Below are positions 30,878 to 41,093 of a stretch of 64,000 nucleotides of DNA, piece after piece. Positions within the stretch are counted from its first letter, which is position 1. Each line of letters begins with the position of its first letter. The notes under the pieces were generated by a model. It was not told the DNA's origin. It saw only the letters and a program-made list of their open reading frames with translations, and made no database searches. The DNA comes from Sanderia malayensis (taxonomy: Eukaryota; Cnidaria; Scyphozoa; Semaeostomeae; Pelagiidae). Made by a program: the position numbers and the translations under genes. The stretch covers positions 930,001-994,000 of the forward strand of contig RQOL01000915.1 of assembly GCA_013076295.1 (NCBI GenBank). The letters run 5' to 3'.

Positions 30878-31544
30878 CTAATCTTTCAGTTTCGGAATGT
30901 TACTTTCAATAGGTTCAAACGGTATCTCTGCTGGTCTTGGTGGTGTTGGGGTACGAGGGATACACAGGCAGGACTGACTTTGTGCACATGCAGATGACTG
31001 TGTGTTCGGAAAACTCTCCTCTACAATACCCAAGTCCTTCATTGCTGTTTGTGAGAGGTAAAGTCCCTTGCAATTTTTGGAGATGTATACCATTTGCTTA
31101 CTGTAATGGTTGTTGAGTTCGATTTTTAAAAAGAGGGCCCCCATGATTTCAAGGGGGGGACCCTGTGATACCGATTGTTTTGTGTCTTGTCGATATCAAG
31201 TAGCTTTTTGGACAGTTCAATAATGTTAAGATTTCTGGTCCTGCCGTGCAGGTTTGGCAGCCAGAATCCGCTACTGCTTGCGTTGCACCCTGTTTTAATG
31301 ATAAGGGTGTTGTCTTTCCAAAACGTTCGTGAGTTTGTCTTTTAATGGCTACTTTAATATGTACATTTGGTGGCAGTTCTGGTCGTTGGGGACTAAAAGA
31401 TTGTTCTTTCCACTCCATGTGAGGTGGGGCGGGTTGGGTCGGTGTCATCTTCCCCCCGTTGTGTATGGGGCCAGACAAAAATCCCCTTGGAGGTTGGCTG
31501 ACGTGACAGACGGGGGTTCTTCCACTTCCTCTTCGGTACTGCAT
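30878..31544 (-). pseudogene. pol: Gypsy protease region
   Basis: The frame at 31,544-31,149 contains KVAIKRQTHERFGKTTPL and the aspartic protease box AVADSGCQTCTAGPEILTLL, with D-S-G as the active-site triad. A second frame (31,144-30,878) continues with MGALFLKIELNN, VYISKNCKGLYLSQTAMKDLG and a Pro-rich spacer before the RT. It would process the Gag-Pol polyprotein. Confidence 0.7.
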
Positions 31545-31562
31545 TGGAGCAAGAGGTGGTGT

Positions 31563-31830
31563 TCAATCTCTTCTGGCAGATGGCTGGGAAGTGTCCTTTA
31601 ATCCCACAATTATTACACGTTTTGTTGAAAGCGGGTCAGTCCTTTCTTGCCATTGTTTTCCCCTCGTGTTGTGCTCTGCCACACCCTTTACAGTTCTGGG
31701 TGCTTTTACTTGAGGGGCTAAAACCCTTTGAGCGACGGTAGGCAGATCTGTTGGCAGCACTGGTGATAGGTTGCTGGTCAGTGGTTCTCATGAGGTTGGT
31801 TGACTCCCTTGGTGGCTTCAAGGCATTGGA
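31563..31830 (-). pseudogene. gag: Gypsy nucleocapsid zinc-knuckle region
   Basis: Minus-strand frames read CKGCGRAQHEGKTMARKDCP-like, then NKTCNNCGIKGHFPAIC. This is one degenerate and one standard C-x2-C-x4-H-x4-C knuckle, as in retroelement nucleocapsids. The region changes frame near 31,640. Between it and the gag start (31,830-32,112) the capsid is present only as stop-rich remnants. Confidence 0.6.
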
Positions 31831-32112
31831 GGCGTTCGACCTTCTGTTCGAGTGTTGGAAGTAGCGGGGACTCCGATAAAATGCGTGATTGATGTTGTTG
31901 GTTCTTTAATCCTGAGATGAGCTGTTATGTTATCATGTCATTGGAATAGTTTATTTCTATCTCAGGCTCGTGTGTATTGCAGGTAACTTTGAATTGGCAG
32001 AGTACGGTTTGGGATTTAAGGCGGGCAACGTATTGAGTGACTGTCTCGCCATCCATCTGGGCTAGACGGAAAAAGTTGATTCGATGGACCTCTCTGTGGG
32101 TACCTTTGACTG

Positions 32113-32499
32113 CTACACGTTTGATGTGTTCGAGTAGGTTTGCTTCGGTTCATGTGTCGACGGTATCAGATCCGATGTAATAAACTCAAACAAGAGTTTA
32201 TTAACCTCCTGGGAGCACGATGCACGAAGCTCCATACGTAAAATGTTCTGATCATTAATACCTGTCATTGCCTTGTAACAGTTCCAACTGTCTTTAAACA
32301 ATTCCCACTCTCTTTCGTCAGTGTTTATGTTGATAATTGGGCGATCTGGGGCTTTGGTCTTCGGCCTGGCATTGACTGGTACGTTGTTTGGTTGTTGGTT
32401 GGCACAGAGGGCTGCATTTTCTGTTTGTAATGTTTGGAGTTGCTCCATGTGTTGTTTCATCATTTCGATGATTTGTTGAACTTGACCATTCGTCGCCAT
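32113..32499 (-). pseudogene. gag: Gypsy Gag N terminus
   Basis: ATG at 32,499 opens MATNGQVQQIIEMMKQHMEQ, a coiled region, then RPIININTDEREWELFKDSW, CYKAMTGINDQNILRMELRA and SQEVNKLLFEFITSDLI. This is the Gag type of gypsy elements common in echinoderms and cnidarians (family knowledge). A frameshift near 32,150 breaks it. Confidence 0.75.
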
Positions 32500-32667
32500 G
32501 TTTGTTGTTGTTTGAGTGGCGAAATCGAAAGTTGTTTTGACGAATGATTTCTAACGTTGGCGTGTGCGTATCGTGGGCGGGCAAGGCGAATGGCGTACCT
32601 TGTGGAGTTGTGTCAAACGTTGATAATCGCTGAGTGTTCGCTTTATTTTGAGTCTTCCTTCAGAAGG

Positions 32668-32685
32668 ATCCCACTTCTGACACCA
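32668..32685 (-). other. Primer binding site of the gypsy element
   Basis: The minus strand has TGGTGTCAGAAGTGGGAT, the usual form of gypsy PBS sequences (often assigned to tRNA-Leu). It follows directly after CA, the end of the 5' LTR at 32,686. Gag begins about 170 bp downstream. Confidence 0.75.
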
Positions 32686-32900
32686 TGCAGAGTTCATGGA
32701 AGACTTGGTATGAGTTTGATAGCTAACGAGTAGAATAGCAAATCAATATAGACGAATGAATTGCACCATGATAAAACGTGTCTTCTCTGTATAAAGTATG
32801 AACTAAAAAGAGCCCCTGGTCATATGAACCAGGATATAAATGATAAACTTTACAGTTATCAGAAGTGACTATATGACCTTGATTTTAACTATAGTCAGCT
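32686..32900 (-). repeat. Gypsy 5' LTR (outer edge uncertain)
   Basis: The LTR ends in TGCA at 32,686 next to the PBS. There is no second LTR to compare, so the outer boundary is a guess: it must lie before about 32,990, where the RT of the next element starts. Confidence 0.45.
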
Positions 32901-32989
32901 TGACTTTTGTGATTTTTTGCTCTCTTTTTTGCCTGCCCCAGTGACTATTACACCATTGAATTTTTACATTTGGCAGTATTTTTTATCCG

Positions 32990-33680
32990 ATTCTATGTTT
33001 CTCGATGCGCATTATGTTTTGCACGGTTTGTGGTATGGGTTTAATCTAGGGGTCTCCTTGGGCCATGTGCACCCAGCTACGCGCAATTGCCAGTCAGCTT
33101 ATAGTAAGCCTGACATTATTGATAGTTATCTTGTGGAGGAGGTTAAGGTTGGTTCGATAGTTGGCCCTTTTTGAAAACTTCCGGCAAATAATTTGCACCT
33201 AAATCGTTTTGGCGTTATCCCAAAGTCATCCCTAGGTAAGTTCAAGTTGATAACGTTTGTCCAGAGCATCGCTATTTGCTGGGTATGTGCTGAAAAGGAA
33301 GTTTTTACATTGATTTAGCATTGGCTTTGGTTTGCGGTCTTCCCCCAGGATTTTTACTCGGTTTGCGGATAGTTTGCAATTTATCCTCAGGCATGAAGCA
33401 AATATTCTGCATGTTCAGCATTACCTAGACGATTTCCTCCTGGCTGGTCCGGCAGTCTCTTCGCTTTGCGAGAAGGATTTGCAGAAGTGTTTTGCCCGTT
33501 CCGAACTTTTGGGTGTTCCACTCGCAGTGGATAAAACCGAAGGTCCTTCGACTGCCCTTACCTATTTAGACTTTTTGTTAGATACTGAAGCTTTGGAATT
33601 GCGGTTTCCGGAAGAGAAGCTTATCAAGATCAGAGCACAGTTGTGTTCTTGGGATCAATGAAAATCTGGTACCAAGCGTG
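32990..33680 (+). pseudogene. Second DIRS-order element, reverse transcriptase
   Basis: The N-terminal part reads YVLHGLWYGFNLGVSLGHVH, IIDSYLVEEVKVGSIVGPF, a stop, then RFGVIPKSSLGKFKLI, which are the first RT motifs of DIRS/Ngaro elements. From 33,332 the frame holds FTRFADSLQFILRHE, the catalytic box HYLDDFLLAGP, LGVPLAVDKTEGPSTALTYL and FPEEKLIKIRAQL. Frameshifts near 33,180-33,330 and a stop at 33,659 break it. It is a different lineage from the element at 3,258-7,520. Confidence 0.8.
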
Positions 33681-33682
33681 AC

Positions 33683-34240
33683 TTGTTATCGTTAATTGGC
33701 AGCCTTCCAAATTGTTGTCAAGCCATTGTGCTTGGTAGGCCTTTTCTTAGGCGTTTGATTGACAGGGCCTCTTCGGTAGCTGAATTGAATCATTTTGTCC
33801 GGCTGTCTGTCTGGGAACGGGATGATCTGGCTTGGTGGTTGAAGCTACTGCACATCTGGAACAGTAAAAGCTTATTTCTTTTTCCCTCATGGGACAGCAC
33901 TCCCTGCCTTTCTGTAACATCTGATGCAGCAGGCAGTGTTGGTTTCGCGCCTATTTACGGCCGGCAGTGGTTTGCTCAAGTTCGGCCTCCAAATTCCGTA
34001 GATATTAATATTACGGTTAAGGAGTTCATTCCTGTTGTTCTATCTGCCAGTATTTGGGGTCTGTCATGGGGGAGAAAGCGTATAATTTTTAGATGCAATA
34101 ATATGGCCGTGGTGTTCGTTCTTCGTCAGGGCAGTTGCAGAGATCGTCACTTGGCTTTTTTGTTGAGGGAATTATCTATTCTTGCTATTCTTTACTTTTA
34201 CTGCTATTCATGTACCTGGTATCCGTAATGCTTAGGCTGA
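33683..34240 (+). pseudogene. Second DIRS-order element, RNase H
   Basis: The frame begins LLSLIGSLPNCCQAIVLGRP, the usual RT/RNase H connection. It continues WERDDLAWWLKLLHIWNSKS, CLSVTSDAAGSVGFAPIYG (first catalytic Asp), NITVKEFIPVVLSASIWG (Glu), RCNNMAVVFVLRQGSCRD (Asp replaced by Asn at the usual D-N) and FLLRELSILA. A VPG...NAxADxLSR-like end occurs past a stop at 34,226 (ADALSRSD in 34,235-34,260). Confidence 0.75.
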
Positions 34241-34369
34241 TGCATTGTCTCGCTCTGATTTTCAGGCCTTTTTCGCTGCTGCCCCAGATGCGGATTTAAC
34301 CTCGCAGCCAGTGCCAACAGAGCTATTGGGAAACCTGCCTTTTCCCCCCTGGATTCCTCGTGGCAGTTC

Positions 34370-35290
34370 TTGCTAAGTAATGTGTTGTCAGCTAACACTC
34401 AGAGAATGTATTCCTCACCTCAGAAACGGTTTCTTTTATTCTGCGAAACAAACAACTTCTTTCATGCAAATGGCTCTGCTTGTCCAGCTTCAGAGCTAAC
34501 TTTGTTACGTTTTATCGGCAAGATGAGCCAGTCCTGTCAAGCTTCCACTTTAAAGGTCTATCTCTCGCAGCTGTTCGATCTCTGCATATTTCTCAAGGAT
34601 ATGAGGATCCTTTTCTTAATACGCATGGCATTCCTATGGCCATTAAAGGACTTCGTCAAACTAAAAGCTCCCCTGCTAGACCCACCAAGCTTCCCATTAC
34701 AGCCTTTGTGTTACATACCATCAAATGGCAGCTGAACTTTGATAGTTTCGATGATGTCATGTTTTGGGCTGCGTGCTGTCCAACCTTTTTCGGTTTTTAC
34801 GGGCAAGGGAATTTACTTCACAGTCTCATGAGTTTTCCCCTCAGTCCCATTTGTCGTCAGATAGCCTGTCTGTGGACAAATACCCTGTGCCAGATAATGT
34901 TTTTCTCCATTTGCCTCGCTCTAAAACAGATCAGTTTGGCAAAGGTTGCTCTGTTGTCTTGGCCCGCTCTGATACTGCTCTTTGCCCAGTCTCCGCCTCG
35001 ATGACCTTTATGCGCCTTCGGGGCCATCAATCCGGCCCATTGTTCCGGCATGCAGATGGATCACCGTTGACTCGCCAGAAACTCTACAGGTGGTTGCAAC
35101 AGGTTCTTTTATCGGCTGGTTGGACAGGTCATTATACGCTGCACAGTTTCCGGGTTTCCCGGACCATTTGATTAAAGCCCTTGGCCGCTGGTCCAGTGAA
35201 GCCTATCAAGTATATATAAAATTGCCCCAGCACCGTCTTACCTCTGCTTCCCATTGCCTTGCTTCTGCTTCTTCGCTTGCTGGTGTTTGA
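34370..35290 (+). pseudogene. Second DIRS-order element, tyrosine recombinase
   Basis: Three overlapping frames together give the recombinase. First, LSANTQRMYSSPQKRFLLFC, LRFIGKMSQSCQASTLKVYL, then GLRQTKSSPARPTKLPITA. From 34,790, RAREFTSQSHEFSPQS, FLHLPRSKTDQFGKGCSVVL, RQKLYRWLQQVLLSAGW and HYTLHSFRVS with the H-x2-R box. After a frameshift, FPDHLIKALGRWSSEAYQVY supplies the last His/Trp position and the Tyr. All catalytic residues seem present, but at least two frameshifts split them. Confidence 0.8.
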
Positions 35291-35559
35291 CAATGCAGGC
35301 AAAAATACTAATTATAGTAGCATTTCAATAAGGTTTTATGTAAACTGCATTTATTACACTTGGTTACATAGCTATCTTGTTTTGTTATTGCATCGTTTTG
35401 CTGTGTTAGCTGTATTCAACCTAAATAGCATCGTTCTATGTGGTTAGCTTCATTAACGTGAGTTGTTGCTTTGTCTTTGATTCTGACTGCTGCGTTTGCG
35501 CCTTATAACCCGTTCAGGCCATGCTTTGCCTTGTAGCCCTTGTTATGTATGCGTGCCAT

Positions 35560-36120
35560 GTATTTTGCCTTCGGACCATGCGTATATTATCATGATAATA
35601 CTAATGATAAGTTTGGTCTTCGGGCCATTTGTCTGCCTTTGGGCCTTGCGGTTGCTTTTGGGCCTTGCTGTTTGCCTTCGGGCCTTGCGTATTGTATCAT
35701 AATGACACTAATGATAAGTTGGTCTTCCGGCCATTTGTTTGCCTCCGGGCCTTGCTGTCTGGCTTCGGGCCTTGCGTATCGTATCTTAATAATTCTCATG
35801 ATAATTTTGGTCTTCTGGTCATTCGTCTGCCTTCGGGCCTTGCTGTTGCCTTCGGGCCTTGCTGTTTGCCTTCAGGCCTTGCTTTTGCCTTCGGGCCTTG
35901 CTTTTGCCTTTGGACCTTGCTGTTGCAGTCGGGCCTTGCGTTTGCCTCCAGGCCGTGCGGTTGCAGTCGGGCCTTGAGAATATTATCATAATAGTGCTAA
36001 TGGTAAGCTTGGTCTTCGGGCCAGTTGTCTGCCTTCGGGCCAGGCTGTTGCCTTCGGGCCTTGCGTCTTTTGCATCGCAAAATGTTCAATGCTATCTGGC
36101 CGCGCTGTTGCCTTCGGGCA
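35560..36120 (+). repeat. 16-20-bp minisatellite of CTTCGGGCCTTGC type
   Basis: Variants of GCCTTCGGGCCTTGCTGTT recur more than 20 times, with short AT-rich spacers (ATCATAATGACACTAATGAT) between blocks. It lies between the recombinase and the terminal repeats of the second DIRS-order element. Long open frames here on both strands are by-products of the repeat. Confidence 0.8.
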
Positions 36121-36375
36121 ATAATTCGGCATCTGGGGTTAGGCTTAGCTCTCGAGCTATGTTTTCGCGCCCTGCGTATGTTTTTGTTTTGCGATTTTGC
36201 GTTTCCTCCTAATTTTGTTTGTTGCTTCTTCCTATTAGCTTGTCGGTCTTCTCTTTTTCTTTTAACTCTTGGGGTCCATTCCTGGCTCTAGTGGGTTTGG
36301 GGAGCCCGTTATGGCCAGGTGTTATAGGATTGTAGTATTAGCGTTCAGCGATTGGTGGGTACACTTGTATGTCCT

Positions 36376-36488
36376 TTGGCGGGAAAAGTGTTTTCCTGGG
36401 CAATCACCGACCTTAGGGCTAGGTTTGGCTCAGGCAGTTCAGGGGCTAACGCACAAACGCCCACTTCTTGAGACAGGTGAGCATTAAA
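36376..36488. repeat. Split direct repeat, first copy (B1)
   Basis: A 113-bp sequence starting TTGGCGGGAAAAGTGTTTTC and ending GACAGGTGAGCATTAAA recurs at 36,836-36,948 with only a few mismatches. Ngaro- and PAT-type DIRS elements end in B1-A2-B2 split direct repeats; this fits B1. Confidence 0.8.
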
Positions 36489-36835
36489 TATCGGCTAGAC
36501 CTGATTTAACCGCAGTTAATACCGCCTGGGCGAAGTGTCACTGTTGCTGGGGAGGGCGATAGTTTGTCTGCTTGCATTATCACGAGGTCACAGTGGGTGA
36601 CACCATGCTATCTAACTTGCTAGATCCCTTCAGATTTATTCTTATCAGTTTTCACGCCTTAAATTTACAGCTACAATTTCGTCCCCACCCTGGTTTTCCC
36701 TCCCTCTTTCTGTACATTCTTCTGTTTTTTCTATTCCTTGTTATCTTAACTTTTGTATATTTCTCACTTCCCCCCTTTTAGTTTTCTTTTTCTTCCTTCC
36801 TTATCCTGCAGCTTTTTGCTGCGGTGACAGGTGCA
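36489..36835. repeat. Interval between the split repeats (A2-like)
   Basis: In the B1-A2-B2 model this 347-bp segment is A2 and should match an A1 at the 5' end, before about 32,990. I see no clear match there, so the 5' end may be truncated. It has no coding content. Confidence 0.5.
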
Positions 36836-36948
36836 TTGGCGGGAAAAGTGTTTTCCTGGGCAATCACCGACCTTAGGGCTAGGCTTTGCTGAGGCAGTTC
36901 AAGGGCTAACGCACGAACGCCCACTTCCTGAGACAGGTGAGTATTAAA
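36836..36948. repeat. Split direct repeat, second copy (B2)
   Basis: Same length and nearly the same sequence as 36,376-36,488. It marks the probable 3' end of the second DIRS-order element. Confidence 0.8.
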
Positions 36949-37990
36949 CCTACTTACCATCGCCAGTGACCCACTGACAGAATAGAAAAGATGAAAGGAA
37001 GGACGCATTGCCAGCATGTTCTTTGTTCAGTTGAGATCTCTTGGGTTGGGTTGATTGTTAGCCAATCCAGCTCAATCAAATAATTACGTCAAAACGAGGC
37101 TGCATAACAATAGAATTTGTTGTGTGATTTTGATTTATGCTATGTTCCGTCAACGTAGCAATTTCTCATGCTGGTGGTTGTGCTGTCCGAAGATTCGTTT
37201 CCCAAATCTTGGATCGCAGTGGAACTTGATGCTGAAATAAGAGAAAGTAAAGCTGAGAGAAACATTCATTTTGCCGCAGCTCAGGAGTAAGTAGAGTTTA
37301 TTTTTACCTTCACCCCATTCAAGTTCCCATATAATTGGTTAGGCCAATTGTATTTTACTCATTGTTAACATAGTTTCTTGAGGCCAAAATTGACAACTCC
37401 GCTTAGGTTTCATGGCTCTTTATATTTAATGATTTGGGAAAGAGTGTTTAATGCTGTGCCCACATGTTTCAGTGGCTTTAATTTGGTTTGCCTTACCAAC
37501 TAAGCGCAATACTCCTATGAAACTCCTTTCACCATGCAATTCCCATCCCATTGATGATGATTATGAAGTACTTTTGCATTCGTTATCCACGGTGTCCCGT
37601 GCTTATCCTGATGTTCTATTTGATTGAAACTAATGTAAAACCAATCCCAGCCGTGGAAATCTTTGTACTTCATTTAATTTAATAAAGCTTTTTCGTGGCA
37701 ATTGCATTACATGATCTGTTTTGTCTGTAATGTCATACTCAACAATATTGATTTCTTTATTTGTTTTTATATTCAGATATATTGAATCAACATCAAAGGA
37801 AAATTAAACTCCGCAGATTCTCTCTTTACTAGGGGTCATTACTTGCTTCGCTCGTTTGCCCCAGCCCGTCAAGTAAAAAAAACTTGATGAAATCTGGTTA
37901 GCGAGCTTCGAGCGCTGCATTCGCTTACGTTCATGCCCCTTTCTACCCCACTTACAACGGGTTAGCTCGCTACGCTCGCCTGTACTTGGC
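36949..37990. other. No recognisable gene
   Basis: No domain, RNA or terminal repeat is visible. Near 37,840-37,990 a GC-richer stretch with GAGCGCTGCATTCGC-like sequence is repeated at 38,085-38,170, so part of it is an interspersed or local repeat. Confidence 0.4.
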
Positions 37991-38370
37991 GCACTTTGTG
38001 CGCTGCATACATAAATACATACATACCTACATACATACATACCTACATACATACATACATACATGAGCCGGGCTCTGTCGCTTCGCTCCCTCCCCGGAGC
38101 CCTTCAAGTAAACAAAGCTTAATCTGGTTGGTGCGCTTCGCACACTGCATTCGCTGCCACTCATGCCCCTACATACATACATACATACATACTATACCAA
38201 CATACTATATCTACTCTACCTACTATCAAAACATACTATACCTACTATACCTACCATAAAAACATACTTCACATGCAAAACCTACTATTCATACTGTAAA
38301 AACATACTATACATACTATGCCTACTATAAAAGCATACTGTACCTACTATACCTACTATACAAACATACA
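37850..38370. repeat. Microsatellite and short repeat cluster
   Basis: CATA tetranucleotides (CATACATACATAC) occur at 38,008-38,065 and 38,168-38,195. They alternate with two copies of a unit containing CAAGTAAA, TCTGGTT, CTGCATTCGC and TCATGCCCCT (37,867-37,955 and 38,104-38,170). From 38,195 to 38,370 there is a degenerate CTACTATACCTACTATAAA repeat. Confidence 0.85.
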
Positions 38371-38423
38371 AACACTTGTGGAAAGTTTAAATGGGGAAAA
38401 TCGTGCAAATAGCGCCTGAAAAA

Positions 38424-38492
38424 TTCATAACTTTGACTTTGTTTTCATTGGGCCTAAGCGTTGCGAGCATGCCGAAGCAACGCCTACTACAA
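38424..38492. repeat. Dispersed GGCCTAAGC repeat copy
   Basis: ACTTTGTTTTCATTGGGCCT and AGCGTTGCGAGCATGCCGAA match 16,415-16,470 inside the copia A LTR insert. A shorter shared core is also found in both terminal inverted repeats of the transposon at 39,973-44,938. Confidence 0.6.
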
Positions 38493-39963
38493 ACAAAAAC
38501 TACAACTATTTCAACTCAAAATACTAAACAAAGCTATCACCTGTGTTCCCAATTGTTTCCTGCAACTCTCCAGGGTCTTTGAAACAATTAGCAGCTCTTT
38601 ACAAAGAGAATTCAGCTCGTAAAACACTTTGAAAGGCCCCCTTTGTGTGCAAAACAAAAACACGCGTCTTCTCCAAAAGTACCTGCTGCAACCGAGGGCG
38701 AATAACGAAAAATGGCCGAAAATTTGCATGTGTCGCCCGCAGCCATTTTTCGCTATCAACATATTCAGCTCCCAAGGGCTATCTTATCCAAATCCAACTG
38801 TTTTTTACCCTCGATAGTAATAAACCAACATGTTAAATAGAATATAATTTGTCTCCTTTACTTTGTAGATCTACTGATGTACATCATTGTACAAACACAA
38901 GTATTGTAGGGTTTATACCTATTGCTTTATCAAAAATCAATGCATCAGTATCATCTTATCATGAAAACAACACCATACCTCTGTAAGTCAACATTAATTT
39001 AAATTCTGGATGCTCATCATAGATGGTATAATATTAAAGGTTTGATGCTCTCTGTTCCATATGAATCAATTAATGCACCTTGCTTAAAAAGCAGACTGAA
39101 TAAATAAAGGCTCAATAATATTCCTACATTGACTACCACTAAATGTTTTCTTAACGAATCACTTACAGTGTTCTAATCCTATAGATACTTAATTCTTCCA
39201 CATTCTCACTTAATGATGTTCCTTATCAGGCAGATGTGTTGTCAGAAACTCAGTGTGCCAGTCACAGACGGCAATGATTTCACAACCATTACAGCACAAC
39301 ATTTTCAAATTTAGTGGGAAGCATACACTGTATCAATAACTGATAGAATCCTCCAATATACTGGACAAAACAAGCTAAGATGGCTCTTACCACACAAGCA
39401 AACATTATTAATGCATTTTAATAATCTATATGTCCATAAATATGTCTTTCTTATCTTACTTGAATATTTAATGTCTTGCATCATAAATTGTGATAGTTTC
39501 CTGTTGTAGATATCTTTTTAACCAGAACCTCATAGTATCTCCTCATTCATTCACTGTGGGAAAGTGCTTGACAAAGTATTTCTGTTTTTTTTTAGTCAGC
39601 AACAATCTAATTGTATATATCATTGACACTTGCTTCCATTTATATTTTATTAAGCTTCTTCATGTGTTGACCTCTTATCTCTTCACATAGCAAAACGATG
39701 AATTTGAATGTTTTTCTTGCATCTGTACTAATTATGTCCACCAAATGCCAACTTAAAATTAAACAACTTTTAGAACTACAAGGTGGTCAAAGAGATCTCA
39801 AAATCACGAACTTAAACAATTAGGCCCTCAGCTTGGTTCCTTATAAAAAAAACATGTATTCTCATTACAATTGTAATTTGTAATTCTAATAGTTATCGCA
39901 TAATTCCAAGTGTTGTTGCTCTTAAAAACTACAATCCCAATACATATATTTTTATATTTTTAT
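38493..39963. other. AT-rich interval without recognised genes
   Basis: About 1.5 kb with no domain, terminal repeat or RNA gene that I can recognise on either strand. It is the left flank of the long-TIR transposon. Confidence 0.4.
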
Positions 39964-39972
39964 ATTTTAATA

Positions 39973-40531
39973 AGCAAGGGTGAATTTCGTTTTCACCCAA
40001 TCAACTGCTTTGTTTACAATTATTCTGAACCAATCAGAATCCACTATTTTTGATGAGTTTGTTTACATATTTCAAAGAAAAGGTGCTAGCTGTGGTCGGA
40101 AAGTACACTTGAGTTTTGCAGCCCCCAGGAAAATATACATTCAGAAAAATGAAATAAAATAAAAGATTATAATTTTTCAATAAGTTTTCTTTGAAATTAC
40201 CGCTGCTTTTTGTTAGATTCTATGACATCTTTGAACAATCACAATTTGAAATTCGACCTTCATCTGTCATGCTTAGGCCCATTTTACCGTCACCTTGGAA
40301 AGCTCACATTGAGTCAAATTCTATGCAGATTTTTGTTTTTAGCCAGAGTTTAAAAGATTAATGTCCCTTCTACACATTAAAGTTTTGCTTTGCGTTGCCT
40401 CTCTCTCTCAAACTGCGAAAACCACAACGCTGCCACGTAGAGTTTCAGTTGAGCTGCCCAGGAGCGGGGCCGGACAGTGCGAAGGAAGGAATTCTCCTCT
40501 CAGCGGGGAGGGATTTAATCTCTTGTTCAAT
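39973..40531. repeat. Left terminal inverted repeat
   Basis: 559 bp, inverted relative to 44,382-44,938. Matching starts at AGCAAGGG and ends around TTTAATCTCTTG, after which the sequences diverge. It includes the GCTTAGGCCC core near 40,270 and a GC-rich block CAGGAGCGGGGCCGGACAG. Short open frames in it occur identically on the opposite strand of the right TIR. Confidence 0.9.
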
Positions 40532-41093
40532 CCATTTAAACTAAAGCCAATTCGAGATTGCAGAGTTTTAGACAGCAAGAGTTTTCGAGCAAGGCTGGTA
40601 GTTTTTGGAATAGTACGTCTATTTTAAATAATAATCTCGACACTTTGTTCACTTCAAACACAATCTACTTGCATAGCAGTAAATTCACAAGACGCTTCAA
40701 TTCAAGATGGGAAGAAAGAGGAAATAATAAATTTTATAATGGGAAGAAAGTATTGTGTTCAACTAGCCTTCAAATGGATTATCTTACGTTTTCGTAAATG
40801 GGACTGGCTTTATATTAATATCGTGAGAGTTTACTTTTTATATCTAGTTGTTGAGAATATATTTTTAGTAGTATACAGTATTATTTACGGTAGTTTTCCT
40901 GCTGTAAACCTTGATTGTTTTGAAATTGTTTTGGCGGGAAAATTGTGGTGAAATTTATGAGATTGACAAGCAGGATTTCACTGGTTCGTGTTTCTTCTTC
41001 CGCTCTTCTTTATAGTCAGATTGTTTTCAAGATTAACTGGAGCTAAGTTAGTTGGACAAAGAATTGTAATGTTTGAAAAATAATGTAGTTACG

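Larger units (their letters stand above)
29060..32685 (-). mobile_element. Ty3/gypsy retrotransposon, 3'-truncated
   Basis: On the minus strand the order is PBS (32,668-32,685), gag, zinc knuckle, protease, RT, RNase H and the first part of integrase, breaking off near 29,060. Stops and frameshifts occur between all parts. Everything after the integrase zinc region, including the 3' LTR, is missing, and the RING-gene region follows. Confidence 0.85.

Noticed and set aside
35540..36291. Several long overlapping frames with ALLLPSGLAVA-type repeats
   Set aside because: They are readings of the CTTCGGGCCTTGC minisatellite in all frames on both strands.
38000..38200. Regular short repeats that might suggest a CRISPR array
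   Set aside because: These are CATA microsatellites and simple repeats without unique spacers; the genome is eukaryotic.
39980..40162. 60-codon frame present on + here and on - at 44,749-44,931
   Set aside because: Identical because it lies in the inverted terminal repeats; no independent sign of coding.
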